A stretch of 64,000 nt of DNA from Thiosocius sp963759055 (GCA_963759055.1 CAVWYD010000006.1:62001-126000), one strand, 5' to 3'; counted from the first letter of the stretch, positions 1-8,948 are shown. The notes: generated by a model not told the origin, from the letters alone. Program-made: numbers and translations.

Positions 1-971
1 TCTCCGACGACCAGAAGCGTGCGGCCTACGATCAGTTTGGGCATGCCGGGGTCGATCCGTCCATGGGCGGCCGCGGGGGCTTTGGGGGTGGTGGTGCCAA
101 CTTCAGCGACATCTTTGGCGATGTATTCGGCGATATCTTCGGCGGTGGACGAGGCGGTGGCGGTGGCTCCCGCGTGCAGCGTGGTTCTGACCTGCGTTAC
201 AACCTCGACCTGAGCCTCGAAGATGCGGTGGCCGGTACGAGCGTGAAGATCAAGGTCCCCACCTGGGTCCAGTGTGAGCCCTGCGGCGGGACCGGGGCGA
301 AAAAAGGGTCTTCCCCCAAAACCTGTGGCACCTGTCAGGGTGCCGGTCAGGTGCGCATGCAGCAGGGCTTTTTCTCTGTGCAGCAAACCTGTCCGACCTG
401 CCATGGTCGCGGCTCGGTGATCGATGACCCCTGTGCCAGCTGTCACGGTCAGGGACGTGTGCAGGAGGTCAAGACCCTGTCGGTCAAGGTGCCGCCAGGT
501 GTCGATACCGGCGATCGCATCCGGCTGGCCGGCGAGGGTGAGGCCGGTGATCATGGTGGCCCCCCGGGGGATCTGTATGTACAGGTGAACGTGCGCGAGC
601 ATCCGATCTTCACCCGCGACGACAGTCATCTGTATTGCGAGGTGCCGATCGCATTCACCACCGCGGCACTGGGTGGTGAACTTGAGGTGCCGACGCTGGG
701 CGGCAAGGTCAAGCTCAAGATTCCTGAAGGGACCCAGACGGGCAAGATGTTCCGTATGCGCGGCAAGGGCGTGAAACCCGTGCGCGGTGGACCTCAGGGC
801 GATCTGATCTGTCGTGTGGTAACGGAGACGCCGGTCAAGCTTACTGAGCAACAACGTAATCTGATGCGCGAACTGGACGAATCACTGAGGGGCGGCGGGC
901 GGAAGCACAGTCCGAATGCGCACTCCTGGGTCGACAGCGTCAAGGGTTTCTTCGAAAAGATGGGGCTCTGA
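1..971 (+). CDS. dnaJ: Chaperone protein DnaJ (5' end outside window)
   Basis: DnaJ (Hsp40) delivers unfolded proteins to DnaK and stimulates its ATPase in the cytoplasm. The frame is already open at base 3, and the first residues (SDDQKRAAYDQFGHAGVDPS) are the end of the J domain, so the HPD motif lies before the window. A Gly/Phe-rich linker follows, then four zinc-binding CxxCxGxG repeats (CEPCGGTG, CGTCQGAG, CPTCHGRG, CASCHGQG, about 273-455) and the C-terminal substrate-binding beta domains. About 322 residues are visible, ending at TGA 969-971. A strong terminator follows, so dapB is transcribed separately. Confidence 0.98.
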   Translation, partial: SDDQKRAAYDQFGHAGVDPSMGGRGGFGGGGANFSDIFGDVFGDIFGGGRGGGGGSRVQRGSDLRYNLDLSLEDAVAGTSVKIKVPTWVQCEPCGGTGAKKGSSPKTCGTCQGAGQVRMQQGFFSVQQTCPTCHGRGSVIDDPCASCHGQGRVQEVKTLSVKVPPGVDTGDRIRLAGEGEAGDHGGPPGDLYVQVNVREHPIFTRDDSHLYCEVPIAFTTAALGGELEVPTLGGKVKLKIPEGTQTGKMFRMRGKGVKPVRGGPQGDLICRVVTETPVKLTEQQRNLMRELDESLRGGGRKHSPNAHSWVDSVKGFFEKMGL

Positions 972-995
972 TGTCTTGAACGAGAAGCGCAACGA

Positions 996-1021
996 AGCCC
1001 GCCCTCCCGGCGGGCTTTTTT
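996..1021 (+). terminator. Rho-independent terminator after dnaJ
   Basis: The 8-bp stem AGCCCGCC/GGCGGGCT (996-1003 with 1009-1016) has a 5-base loop and runs into a T tract, 25 bp after the dnaJ stop codon. Confidence 0.9.
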
Positions 1022-1117
1022 GACTGTCGACGCCGGGGCGCCGCGACCGCTGTCACGGTGTTACCATCGCGGATTCACAGAAAAACGACCGAAAACGCAA
1101 AGGAAACGGGACCGACA

Positions 1118-1921
1118 ATGATTCGAGTGGCTGTGGTGGGCGCTGCGGGGCGCATGGGGAAGACCTTGATCGGCGCTGTGACGGCGACCGAGGGTATGCA
1201 ATTGACGGCGGCCACCGAGCTTCCGGATTCGACACTGGTGGGTGTGGATGCGGGCGAGTTGGCCGGCGTCGGCAAACTGGGCGTTTTGATATCACACAGC
1301 CTGACGAAGGTGGTGGATGATTTCGACGTGGTGATCGACTTCACCGGTCCGGCCGCGAGCATGGTGCACCTGGATGTCTGCCGCAAGCATGGCAAGGCGA
1401 TGGTGATCGGGACCACCGGCCTGGACGACGGTCAGAAGGCCGCCATCGAGGCCGCCGCGGCAGAGATCGGCATCGTGTTCGCTCCGAATATGAGCGTCGG
1501 GGTCAACCTGTGTTTTCGCCTGCTGGAACTGGCGGCACGGGTGATGGGTGATGAAGCGGACATCGAGATCATCGAGGCACACCACCGGCACAAGGTGGAC
1601 GCACCCTCCGGAACCGCGTTACGCATGGGCGAGGTGGTGGCGAACACGCTGGGACGCGATCTCAAAGAGGTTGCGGTATATGGTCGCGAGGGTCAGACAG
1701 GTGCGCGTGATGCCAACACGATCGGATTCGAGACCATCCGTGCCGGTGACGTGGTGGGTGAACATACGGTCTGGTTTGCGACCGAGGGTGAACGGGTCGA
1801 GATTACACACAAGGCCTCGAGTCGCATGACATTTGCCAAAGGTGCAGCTCGCGCTGCCGGATGGCTGATGCAGCAGGACAAGGGCCTGTTTGATATGCAG
1901 GATGTTCTTGGCCTGCGTTGA
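1118..1921 (+). CDS. dapB: 4-hydroxy-tetrahydrodipicolinate reductase DapB
   Basis: DapB reduces the dehydrated product of DapA with NAD(P)H in the diaminopimelate/lysine pathway, which supplies the peptidoglycan cross-linking residue. The protein has 267 residues, close to the usual 270. The N-terminal nucleotide-binding motif VGAAGRMGK is present, as is the substrate-binding segment with HHRHKVDAPSGTA, which contains the catalytic His and Lys. I start it at ATG 1118 (MIRVAVVG), because an AAGGAAACGGG ribosome-binding site lies just upstream; a GTG at 1058 would add 20 residues unlike the family. Its 3' end overlaps the next gene. Confidence 0.97.
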   Translation: MIRVAVVGAAGRMGKTLIGAVTATEGMQLTAATELPDSTLVGVDAGELAGVGKLGVLISHSLTKVVDDFDVVIDFTGPAASMVHLDVCRKHGKAMVIGTTGLDDGQKAAIEAAAAEIGIVFAPNMSVGVNLCFRLLELAARVMGDEADIEIIEAHHRHKVDAPSGTALRMGEVVANTLGRDLKEVAVYGREGQTGARDANTIGFETIRAGDVVGEHTVWFATEGERVEITHKASSRMTFAKGAARAAGWLMQQDKGLFDMQDVLGLR

Positions 1922-2384
1922 GTCGCTTTCGCGCGCCGCTTTGCTGGTCCTTTGCCTGACGCTCGCGGCCTGCAGCGGGGATCAGTTATCCGCCGAAGAC
2001 CGGGTGCGCGCGCTGATCGATGCCATGGAGCAGTCGGTCGAGGCCGGTTCGGTGCGCGAGGCAGTCAGTTTCCTGCATGCCGACTATACGGACCCTCGAC
2101 ATACCAGCAGGCAAGCCGCCAGTCGCACCTTGTTCGGGATTACCCAACGCCACCGCGACATCCATCTGTTTACCCTGACCAAGACGGTTGAGCTGACGCC
2201 GCAGCAGGATTCGGCGACAGCCGTTGTCTTCGTTGCGATGACCGGCATCCCGGTTGAGTCGGTAGAGGCCCTGATATCAGTCAAGGCAGATCTGTATCGA
2301 TTCGAGCTTGTGTTGGTCGAGGAGGAGGGCGAGTGGCGCATTCTCAGCAGCCGCTGGCAACGGGTGGATCCGGGCGTGCTTTAG
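1902..2384 (+). CDS. Putative lipoprotein with NTF2/SnoaL-like fold
   Basis: This is a predicted lipoprotein of about 160 residues. A hydrophobic signal ends in the lipobox LAAC, followed by SGDQLSAEDRV. The rest resembles small NTF2-like proteins: an N-terminal helix (VRALIDAMEQSVE), a conserved SFLHADYTD segment, and a C-terminal strand ending GEWRILSSRWQRV. I do not recognise a specific function. The start is uncertain: ATG 1902 lies inside the end of dapB, and a TTG at 1890 is also in frame. The 20-bp overlap suggests translational coupling to dapB. Confidence 0.75.
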   Translation: MFLACVESLSRAALLVLCLTLAACSGDQLSAEDRVRALIDAMEQSVEAGSVREAVSFLHADYTDPRHTSRQAASRTLFGITQRHRDIHLFTLTKTVELTPQQDSATAVVFVAMTGIPVESVEALISVKADLYRFELVLVEEEGEWRILSSRWQRVDPGVL

Positions 2385-2403
2385 GCGCTGATTGGCGGCG
2401 GCG

Positions 2404-2427
2404 AAAAAGGCGGCCATCGGCCGCCTT
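2404..2427 (-). terminator. Rho-independent terminator after mscL
   Basis: A 9-bp perfect stem AAGGCGGCC/GGCCGCCTT (2407-2415 with 2419-2427) has a 3-base loop, with A residues at 2404-2408 that give a U tract on the minus strand. It lies between convergent genes and may act in both directions. Confidence 0.85.
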
Positions 2428-2441
2428 CAAACGCATACCTC

Positions 2442-2894
2442 TTATTTGCTGAGCTCGCTGGTGCAGTGCGGGCAGCGTGTTGCCTTGATCGGAATCGCCG
2501 TGAAGCAGTGCGGGCAATCCTTTTCGGTAGGCTCTGCCGGCGGTTCCTCTTCCTTCTTCTGCAGCGAATTCATGCCCTTGATCAGCAGGAAGACAGCAAA
2601 GGCGACGATCAGGAAGCTGATCATGCTGTTGATGAACAGCCCCGCATTCAGGGTGACGGCACCGGCCTCTTTTGCAGCAGCCACCGTGGCATAAGGTCCG
2701 GCCGTCGCACCCTCTTTCAGGGTGATGAAAACATCTGCGAAATCTACGCCACCGAGCAGCAGGCCGACCGGCGGCATGATGACGTCACTGACCAGACTCT
2801 TGACGATGGTGCCGAATGCGCCACCGATGATGATACCGACGGCCATGTCGACCACGTTGCCACGCATGGCAAATTTCTTGAACTCTTCAAACAT
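2442..2894 (-). CDS. mscL: Large-conductance mechanosensitive channel MscL with C-terminal zinc ribbon
   Basis: MscL forms a homopentameric inner-membrane pore that opens under membrane tension and releases solutes during hypo-osmotic shock. The N-terminal amphipathic helix MFEEFKKFAMRGN, TM1 (VVDMAVGIIIGGAFG) and TM2 (FINSMISFLIVAFAVFLLI) match the family. The protein is 150 residues instead of about 136, because the usual charged C-terminal helix is replaced by an acidic linker (KKEEEPPAEPTEKD) and a CPHC-x10-CPHC zinc ribbon. The extra metal-binding tail faces the cytoplasm; its role is unknown to me. It is a single gene with its own terminator. Confidence 0.95.
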   Translation of the reverse strand: MFEEFKKFAMRGNVVDMAVGIIIGGAFGTIVKSLVSDVIMPPVGLLLGGVDFADVFITLKEGATAGPYATVAAAKEAGAVTLNAGLFINSMISFLIVAFAVFLLIKGMNSLQKKEEEPPAEPTEKDCPHCFTAIPIKATRCPHCTSELSK

Positions 2895-2997
2895 TATCTT
2901 GCATTCCCTATAACTTCAGAGTGCCCTGAGGGGCGGTTGAGTAACCCCGGATCTCGTGGATAAACCCGGGGAGTCATGTCCCTAAATACAGGTACCT

Positions 2998-3312
2998 TCA
3001 GGTGGTGCTCTTGTTGTGTGCGGCCAGGAGTGCTACCAGCTGCGGGCCCGATTCTACATCGCCCGGGCCTTCTTCGCTGAAATACCAGCGAACGCAAGCC
3101 CGCAGCAGCGCCAGCTGGCGTCTGCGCATCAGGAGATCACCGAACTCATGTGCGTCGCAGCTTGAGGCGGTATCCAGCAGGGCCGAACGCGCGACCTGCG
3201 CGCACTCGGACCCGCCCTCGGGATAGGCGGCATCGGTATACGCGCGTATGGCCCTGGCGAGCTTGTGTGCGGTGGGGCCGTCACACGCGATCCGGACGGT
3301 TTTTCTCTTCAC
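2998..3312 (-). CDS. Hypothetical protein downstream of the SDR
   Basis: This frame continues past the broken SDR and has no SDR similarity, so I read it as a separate gene of about 104 residues from GTG 3312 (MKRKTVRIACDGPTAH). It is mostly helical, with Arg/Leu-rich segments (LMRRRQLALLRACVRWYFSEEG) and an acidic C-terminal part. I do not recognise a family. No strong ribosome-binding site is visible, and the start lies just beyond the repaired SDR stop codon. The frame is also open straight through the SDR break, so an automatic annotation would fuse the two into 357 residues. Confidence 0.45.
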   Translation of the reverse strand: MKRKTVRIACDGPTAHKLARAIRAYTDAAYPEGGSECAQVARSALLDTASSCDAHEFGDLLMRRRQLALLRACVRWYFSEEGPGDVESGPQLVALLAAHNKSTT

Positions 3313-3332
3313 GCTGCCGCCAGGCTTGGCTA

Positions 3333-4050
3333 TCAGCTCTGGCCGTAAACCGGTATCGCCGCACCGGTCACGCAGCGCGCGGCGTCGGATGCCAGAAACA
3401 CGCACGACATCGGCGAGCGCCTGTGGTGGCACCCAGTGGCTGAATTCCGCCTCGGGCATGGCTTGGCGGTTCTGTGGCGTGTCGATGGTCCCCGGCAGGA
3501 TGCAGTTGACATTGATGTTGTCCATCCGGTTTTCCGCGGCCAGAGATTCGGTCAGGGTGAGTACCGCTGCCTTCGAGGCGCAGTAGGGGCCCATGCGACC
3601 CTTGCCCTGGACTGCTGCACGTGCGGAGACATTGATGATCCGCCCACCGCCCTCATTTTCGAGCATCGCCGGGATTACAGGTCGGCAGGTATTGAGCACG
3701 GAGCGCGCGTTCAGGTTCATCATGAAATCCCAATCACGGTCCTCGGTGTCCTGAATCAGCGGGCCCATGGTGAAACCGCCGGCAATATTCGCCAGCACGT
3801 CGATCCGGCCAAAGCTCTGCAACACCTGTTCTATCGCGCTCTCCACCGACAGCCGATCGACGAGATTGCAGGCGAACCCTTGAGCCGAGGCCTGACCCTT
3901 GCAGTCCTCGATCGTTTTTTCGATGCCCTCGGCGTTCAGGTCGAGCAGTGCAAGGTGGGCGCCGCGGACTGCAAAGGCCTGCGCGACCGCTCGGCCGAGG
4001 TTCCCGGCGGCACCGGTGATAACGATCACGGTCTGATCGAATTCGCTCAT
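3333..4050 (-). CDS. Short-chain dehydrogenase/reductase (FabG-like), frameshifted near the C-terminus
   Basis: This is a classical SDR NAD(P)H-dependent oxidoreductase. The cofactor-binding TGAAGNLG, the NIAGG strand motif, the catalytic Ser in NVSARAA and the YCASK (YxxxK) pair are all present, so the active site is complete. The substrate is not predictable. After PPQALADVV the current frame loses similarity, whereas the next frame reads VFLASDAARCVTGAAIPVYG and stops at 3333, which is the normal SDR C-terminus. One extra base near 3399-3405 explains this. The start is ATG 4050 (MSEFDQTVIVITG); ATG 4071 is possible. Confidence 0.85.
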
Positions 4051-4194
4051 CTGTTTCTGTCTCTGAAGCATTGTTGTCCCGTCGCAGGCTAACCCAACTC
4101 AGGGGTACAGCAAAGGCATGCCGTGCCGGGTAATCCGGATTGGCATCAAACCTGCTTTATTCTCGCTGAACGAGAAACGATCAGGAAGATGACC

Positions 4195-5155
4195 ATGTTT
4201 CAAATGCCATTGCTTGGCTCGGGGGTTCCGGGCCTTTCGAAGGGATCCGGGCCAGATGCCGCGCGGCGGGAACGTCCTGGATGGCTCGCCGCAGGGCCTG
4301 GAGGGCTTGATGCCGGGATTCTCCGGCGAGTTGCAGGCAATGCTGATGCAGATGTCTCCGCAGATGCTCCAGCAGCTGGAAGAACTGCTGGCCGGCGGCA
4401 TGTCGTTGCCGCAGGCGGCAAAATCGCTCCTCGCCGAAGCCGGCTACGATGGTGCCGGCGGGCTGTTCGACAATCTTTTCGAGGACGGGGTGTCGGCTCT
4501 GCAGGAGCAGTTGCAGTTTGACCAGACACTGCAGCGTTCTGCAACCGAAAGCGGCCTGGCAAAACTGGCCGGAGACCTTCGGTCAGGCAGCGTTGGCATC
4601 AGTCTCACCGGGCTCAGCGAAGCTATATCTTCATCCATGGCGCCGATGATGCCGGTATCTGGCCAGAATCCGGTCGGCAGCACTCTGTCCCCACAGCTGG
4701 CCGCGAGCCTGCTGGACATGGGGGTTCCGCAGCAGGTCGGGGGCAAGGGCTGGAGCGGTGCAATTGCAGACCGCCTTATGTGGATGGTCCAGGGTGACCA
4801 GCAGTTTGCCAGGTTGCAGCTCAATCCACCGCATCTGGGTCCGCTCGAAGTACGCGTCAGCGTGCACCAGGATCAGACCAGTGTCTCCTTTCTGGCCCAG
4901 CATGCAGCCGTGCGCGAGGCTCTGGAGGCGGCGCTGCCAAGATTGCGCGAGATGTTCGATCAGCAGTCTCTGCAGCTGGTGCGCGCGGATGTCAGCGACC
5001 CCGGGGCGCAACGGGAGGGCGGCGCCGATGACGCGTCTGCCGACTCTGCACACCAGCACGGCCTGTGGGGCGATGGGGCGCAAGAGGACATGAGCGATTC
5101 CAAAACGACACCCCTGCTAGGCGCTGCTGACAGCCTGGTGGACCTGTTCGCCTGA
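4195..5155 (+). CDS. FliK-type flagellar hook-length control domain protein (orphan)
   Basis: The C-terminal half matches the Flg_hook domain of FliK, which is secreted by the flagellar export apparatus and switches its substrate class when the hook is complete. The diagnostic stretch is LQLNPPHLGPLEVRVSVHQD, followed by VSFLAQHAAVREALEAALPRL. The N-terminal part is Met/Gln/Gly-rich and low-complexity, as in FliK. No other flagellar gene is nearby. The start is uncertain: AGGAAG at 4183 precedes ATG 4195 (MFQMPLLGSGV), but that frame must skip one base before about 4260. Otherwise translation could begin at ATG 4256 in the main frame, behind AAGGGA. Confidence 0.7.
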
Positions 5156-5282
5156 GACGACTGTTGCACCAAGCGACGGCTGCCACCGGAGGCTGTCGGG
5201 TTCAACACTCATCAATCCCTTTCCTTGCTATGATGGGCCACCGCTGCATGACCTGTTTCGACTGCATTTGGGGGGAATCACG

Positions 5283-5570
5283 TTGGTCGTCATCAAGCTG
5301 CTTTTCCTGGTGGTATTCATGATCGTGGGTGCCAGCTTTGCCATCATCAATGATGCACCAGTGGTTGTGGATCTCTATTTCATCACGCCGGAGATGCCGC
5401 TTTCCCTGCTGCTGTTGCTCGCGCTTGGCTGCGGCATCCTGCTCGGTGCGCTTGCCGGCATGGTCTATTTCATGCGGGTCAAGAAAGAGAATGCAGACCT
5501 CAAACGCAAGACGCGTCTGGTCAATGAAGAGGTCAAAAACCTGCGAACGCTGCCCATAAAAGGGCGTTGA
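5283..5570 (+). CDS. lapA: Lipopolysaccharide assembly protein A (LapA/YciS, DUF1049)
   Basis: This is a 95-residue inner-membrane protein with two TM segments (LLFLVVFMIVGASFAII and LSLLLLLALGCGILLGALAGMV) and a short cytoplasmic coiled-coil tail, the standard DUF1049 layout. LapA works with LapB to control LPS synthesis through FtsH-dependent turnover of LpxC. I choose TTG 5283 because a GGGGGAA ribosome-binding site sits 5 bases upstream; an in-frame TTG at 5268 overlaps that site. lapB begins 4 bases after the stop, so the two form an operon with pyrF. Confidence 0.9.
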   Translation: MVVIKLLFLVVFMIVGASFAIINDAPVVVDLYFITPEMPLSLLLLLALGCGILLGALAGMVYFMRVKKENADLKRKTRLVNEEVKNLRTLPIKGR

Positions 5571-5574
5571 GAGG

Positions 5575-6750
5575 GTGCAGGAACTTCTCCTTCTGCTGTT
5601 GCCCCTGGCGGCGGCCTCCGGTTGGCTGGCCGCGCGAAGCAGCGCGCGCAAGCAGGAGAAGCAATGCGTGGGCGAGACCGGCCCGGTCTATTTTCGCGGA
5701 CTCAATCATCTGCTGAATGAGGAGCCGGACAAGGCGATCGATGCCTTTGTCGAGATGCTGGAGGTCGACAGCGACACGGTCGAAACCCATCTTGCGCTGG
5801 GCAATCTGTTTCGCCGCCGGGGTGAGGTGGAGCGAGCAATCCGTATCCATCAGAACCTGATCGCCCGGCCGGCACTTACGCGCGAGCAGCGGGCGCAGGC
5901 CCTGCTTGAACTGGGTCAGGACTACATGCGTGCCGGTTTGTTCGATCGTGCCGAGAATCTTTTCCGCGAGCTCAAGGAGACCAAGCTGCATGTGCGCCCG
6001 GCGCTCAACCACCTGCTGCTTATCTATGAGAAAGAGCGCGACTGGCAGGCCTGCCTCGAGGTGGTCGATCAGCTCGAGGCGCTGACCGGCGAGAAAATGG
6101 GCCTGCAGAAGTCGCATTATCATTGCGAGCTCGCACTTGAGGCCAAGGCGCAGGGGAGAGGCTCTGATGCCTCTGCGCATTTGAAAAAAGCGTTGAACAG
6201 CCATCGTGGATGTGTGCGTGCAAATCATCTGCAGGCGCAGTTTGCTGCAGATCAGGGTGACTATCGTGCGGCGGTACGCATATTGCGTGAGACCGCTGAA
6301 CGGGATGCCGACTATCTACCTGAGGTGCTGCCGGACATCGTCGCCAACTATCGTCAGCTTGGCGACCTCGAGGGCCTGCGCGGCTTTCTCTCCGATACGG
6401 CCGCCGCCCACCCCGGTGGGGCAGCGGTTTCACCCCTGGCGGATCTGATCAAGGAGCGCGAAGGTGAAAAAGCGGCGGCCAGCTACCTTGCCGAGCAGCT
6501 TGCCAAGGCGCCAAGTCTCAGCCTGTTGCTGCGCAGCATAGAGCTGAATGCAGGCCTGCCCAAGAGTCAGTCGGTACGATTTCTCGACAGTCTGCGCCCG
6601 CATATTCAACGCCTGCTCGACGACAAACCGTTTTACCAGTGTGGTCACTGTGGTTTCGAGGCCAAGACGCTTTACTGGCAATGTCCCAGTTGTCGACGCT
6701 GGAGCACCATCAAACGTAAAGTCGGCAATGGAGCCGACAAAGAACAGTGA
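5575..6750 (+). CDS. lapB: Lipopolysaccharide assembly protein B (LapB/YciM)
   Basis: LapB is a cytoplasmic-facing TPR protein anchored in the inner membrane; it regulates LpxC degradation by FtsH and coordinates LPS assembly. The 391 residues match the family length. There is an N-terminal anchor (LLLLLLPLAAASGWLA), then TPR units from about residue 30 (YFRGLNHLLNEEPDKAID, HLALGNLFRRRGEVERAI) and a C-terminal rubredoxin-like metal site with CGHCGF and CPSCRRW. Translation starts at GTG 5575, 4 bases after lapA. Its stop overlaps the pyrF start region. Confidence 0.95.
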   Translation: MQELLLLLLPLAAASGWLAARSSARKQEKQCVGETGPVYFRGLNHLLNEEPDKAIDAFVEMLEVDSDTVETHLALGNLFRRRGEVERAIRIHQNLIARPALTREQRAQALLELGQDYMRAGLFDRAENLFRELKETKLHVRPALNHLLLIYEKERDWQACLEVVDQLEALTGEKMGLQKSHYHCELALEAKAQGRGSDASAHLKKALNSHRGCVRANHLQAQFAADQGDYRAAVRILRETAERDADYLPEVLPDIVANYRQLGDLEGLRGFLSDTAAAHPGGAAVSPLADLIKEREGEKAAASYLAEQLAKAPSLSLLLRSIELNAGLPKSQSVRFLDSLRPHIQRLLDDKPFYQCGHCGFEAKTLYWQCPSCRRWSTIKRKVGNGADKEQ

Positions 6751-6751
6751 C

Positions 6752-7477
6752 ATGCACATGACTCCAGACGATCCCAGAATTATTGTCGCACTTGATTTCC
6801 CCGCCACGGGGCCGGCGTTCGATCTTTTGGCCCAGATAGATCCGGCGCAGTGCCGGGTGAAGATCGGCAAGGAGATGTTCACGCGGGCCGGTCCGACATT
6901 CGTCGAAGAGGTGGCCGAAGAGGGGTTTCAGGTCTTCCTCGATCTCAAGTATCACGATATTCCCAACACCGTGGCGGCGGCCTGCGCGGCGGCCGCCGAT
7001 ATGGGGGTCTGGATGATGAACGTCCATGCCTCGGGCGGCCGCAAGATGATGACCGCGGCGGCCGAGCGCCTGGCCGTCTCAGGAGATGAAAGACCCCTGC
7101 TGATCGCGGTCACCATTCTGACCAGCCTCGGCCAGGAGGACATCAGTGAGATCGGGTATCCGGGAACACCGGCCGATAATGTGCTGCGCCTGGCCGCGCT
7201 GGCTGAAGAATGTGGGCTGGACGGTGTAGTCTGTTCGCCGCTGGAGGTGGCGCCCTTGCGCAGCGAGCACAGCGGCGACTTCAGGCTGGTTACTCCTGGT
7301 GTGAGGCCGGCGGGCGCTGCTGCCGATGACCAGAAACGCATCATGACGCCGGGAGAGGCGATTCGTGCCGGCGCGAGCTATCTCGTCGTCGGCCGTCCGA
7401 TCACGGCCGCCAGCGACCCCCTGGCGAGTCTTGAGGCGATTAACGCCGAGGTTTCAGCAGCGCTGGCGGAGGGCTGA
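6752..7477 (+). CDS. pyrF: Orotidine 5'-phosphate decarboxylase
   Basis: PyrF decarboxylates OMP to UMP, the last step of de novo pyrimidine synthesis, in the cytoplasm. The beta-barrel start IIVALDFPATGPAF, the catalytic DLKYHDIPNTV motif (Asp-Lys-Asp tetrad) and the phosphate-binding end with VTPGVRP and YLVVGRPI are all visible. It has about 241 residues, as expected. The start is ATG 6752 or 6758, directly after the lapB stop; no clear ribosome-binding site is seen, so translation is probably coupled to lapB. Confidence 0.95.
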   Translation: MHMTPDDPRIIVALDFPATGPAFDLLAQIDPAQCRVKIGKEMFTRAGPTFVEEVAEEGFQVFLDLKYHDIPNTVAAACAAAADMGVWMMNVHASGGRKMMTAAAERLAVSGDERPLLIAVTILTSLGQEDISEIGYPGTPADNVLRLAALAEECGLDGVVCSPLEVAPLRSEHSGDFRLVTPGVRPAGAAADDQKRIMTPGEAIRAGASYLVVGRPITAASDPLASLEAINAEVSAALAEG

Positions 7478-7581
7478 GTATCGCCGCGAAAGATCATTGC
7501 CGACGTCATGTTCGCACGACCCGGCGGATCCCCTTTTTTAGCACGGCATAAAAAGAACCATGGCGCGCAGGGTGTCCAGGT

Positions 7582-7609
7582 TTGATAGCTTTACATCCCG
7601 ATTTATAAG
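7582..7609 (+). promoter_or_regulatory. Candidate sigma-70 promoter for sat
   Basis: TTGATA (7582-7587) and TATAAG (7604-7609) are separated by 16 bp in the AT-rich stretch before sat, about 125 bp upstream of its start codon. This rests on pattern only. Confidence 0.4.
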
Positions 7610-7735
7610 GTTATCGGAATATTGTCAGTCAGTTGTTAACTAAAACAGCAGTTTGGCTCGCAGATTTCGAGTGAAAACAATCGTCTCAGGCATGCCGCCG
7701 AAGACGTCCGTGCAATGACCCCAGGAGGCTCCCGC

Positions 7736-8923
7736 ATGATCAAGCCTGTCGGTTCCGACACCCTGAATCCGCTGTTCGTATACGATCCGGATCAACACCA
7801 CGCCCTGACCCATGAGGCCGAGAGTCTGCCCTCCGTGGTGATCAGTTCGCAGGCCGCCGGCAATGCCGTGATGATGGGCGCCGGGTACTTCAATCCCCTC
7901 AAGGGCTTCATGAACGTTGCTGACGCCATGGGCGCGGCCGAGAAAATGACCCTGAGCGACGGCTCTTTCTTCCCGGTGCCGGTATTGTGCCTGCTGGAAA
8001 ATACCGATGCCTTCGGCGATGCGAAGCGCATCGCACTGCGCGATCCCAACGTCGAGGGTAATCCGGTCCTGGCGGTGATGGATATCGAGGCGATCGAAAC
8101 CGTCTCCGACCAGCAGATGGCGGTGATGACCGACAAGGTCTATCGCACGGCCGATTCGGAACATCCGGGTGTGGCGGCTTTCAACTCACAGGGTCGGGTT
8201 GCTGTGTCCGGTCCGATCCAGGTGCTGAATTTCTCCTACTTCATCAGCGATTTCCCGGATACCTTCCGTACCGCGGTCGAGATCCGCAATGAGATTGCAG
8301 AGCGCGGCTGGAAAAAGGTCGTGGCCTTTCAGACCCGTAACCCGATGCACCTGGCGCACGAAGAGCTGTGTCACATGGCCATGGATCGCCTCGGCTGCGA
8401 TGGCCTGGTGATCCATATGCTGCTGGGCAAGCTGAAGCCGGGTGACATACCTGCGCCGGTGCGCGATGCTGCCATCCGCAAGATGGTCGAACTTTACTTC
8501 CCGCCGAACAGCGCCATGGTCACCGGTTACGGTTTCGACATGCTCTATGCCGGCCCGCGCGAGGCCGTGTTGCATGCCTACTTCCGCCAGAACATGGGTG
8601 CATCCCATTTCATCATCGGCCGTGACCATGCTGGTGTCGGCGATTATTACGGCGCTTTCGATGCGCAGACCATTTTCGATGAAGAGGTCCCGGCAGGAGC
8701 GCTCGATATCGAGATCTTCAAGGCCGACCACACGGCATGGTCGAAGAAGCTCGACAAGGTGGTCATGATGCGCGAGGCACCTGACCACACCAAGGAAGAC
8801 TTTATCCTGCTGTCCGGCACCAAGGTCCGCGAGATGCTCGGCAACGGTGAGGCGCCGCCGAAGGAATTCTCGCGACCCGAAGTGGCTCAGATCCTGATCG
8901 ACTACTATCAGTCGCTCAACTGA
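7736..8923 (+). CDS. sat: ATP sulfurylase (dissimilatory type, Sat)
   Basis: Sat interconverts APS plus pyrophosphate and sulfate plus ATP. In sulfur-oxidising gammaproteobacteria it runs toward ATP, after APS reductase has made APS from sulfite. The 395-residue monomeric form carries the nucleotide-binding QTRNPMHLAHE motif (QxRNPxHxxH) and GRDHAGVGDYYG. A perfect AGGAGG lies 8 bases before ATG 7736, fixing the start. The gene has its own leader and terminator and is not beside aprAB, so the usual partner genes are elsewhere. The oxidative direction is inferred from the family type. Confidence 0.96.
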   Translation: MIKPVGSDTLNPLFVYDPDQHHALTHEAESLPSVVISSQAAGNAVMMGAGYFNPLKGFMNVADAMGAAEKMTLSDGSFFPVPVLCLLENTDAFGDAKRIALRDPNVEGNPVLAVMDIEAIETVSDQQMAVMTDKVYRTADSEHPGVAAFNSQGRVAVSGPIQVLNFSYFISDFPDTFRTAVEIRNEIAERGWKKVVAFQTRNPMHLAHEELCHMAMDRLGCDGLVIHMLLGKLKPGDIPAPVRDAAIRKMVELYFPPNSAMVTGYGFDMLYAGPREAVLHAYFRQNMGASHFIIGRDHAGVGDYYGAFDAQTIFDEEVPAGALDIEIFKADHTAWSKKLDKVVMMREAPDHTKEDFILLSGTKVREMLGNGEAPPKEFSRPEVAQILIDYYQSLN

Positions 8924-8948
8924 GACGTTCAGGCCGCTGAGGCATAAT

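Noticed and set aside
2944..2980. Hairpin between mscL and the SDR group
   Set aside because: The 6-bp stem has a long loop and no T tract on either strand, so it is not a convincing terminator.
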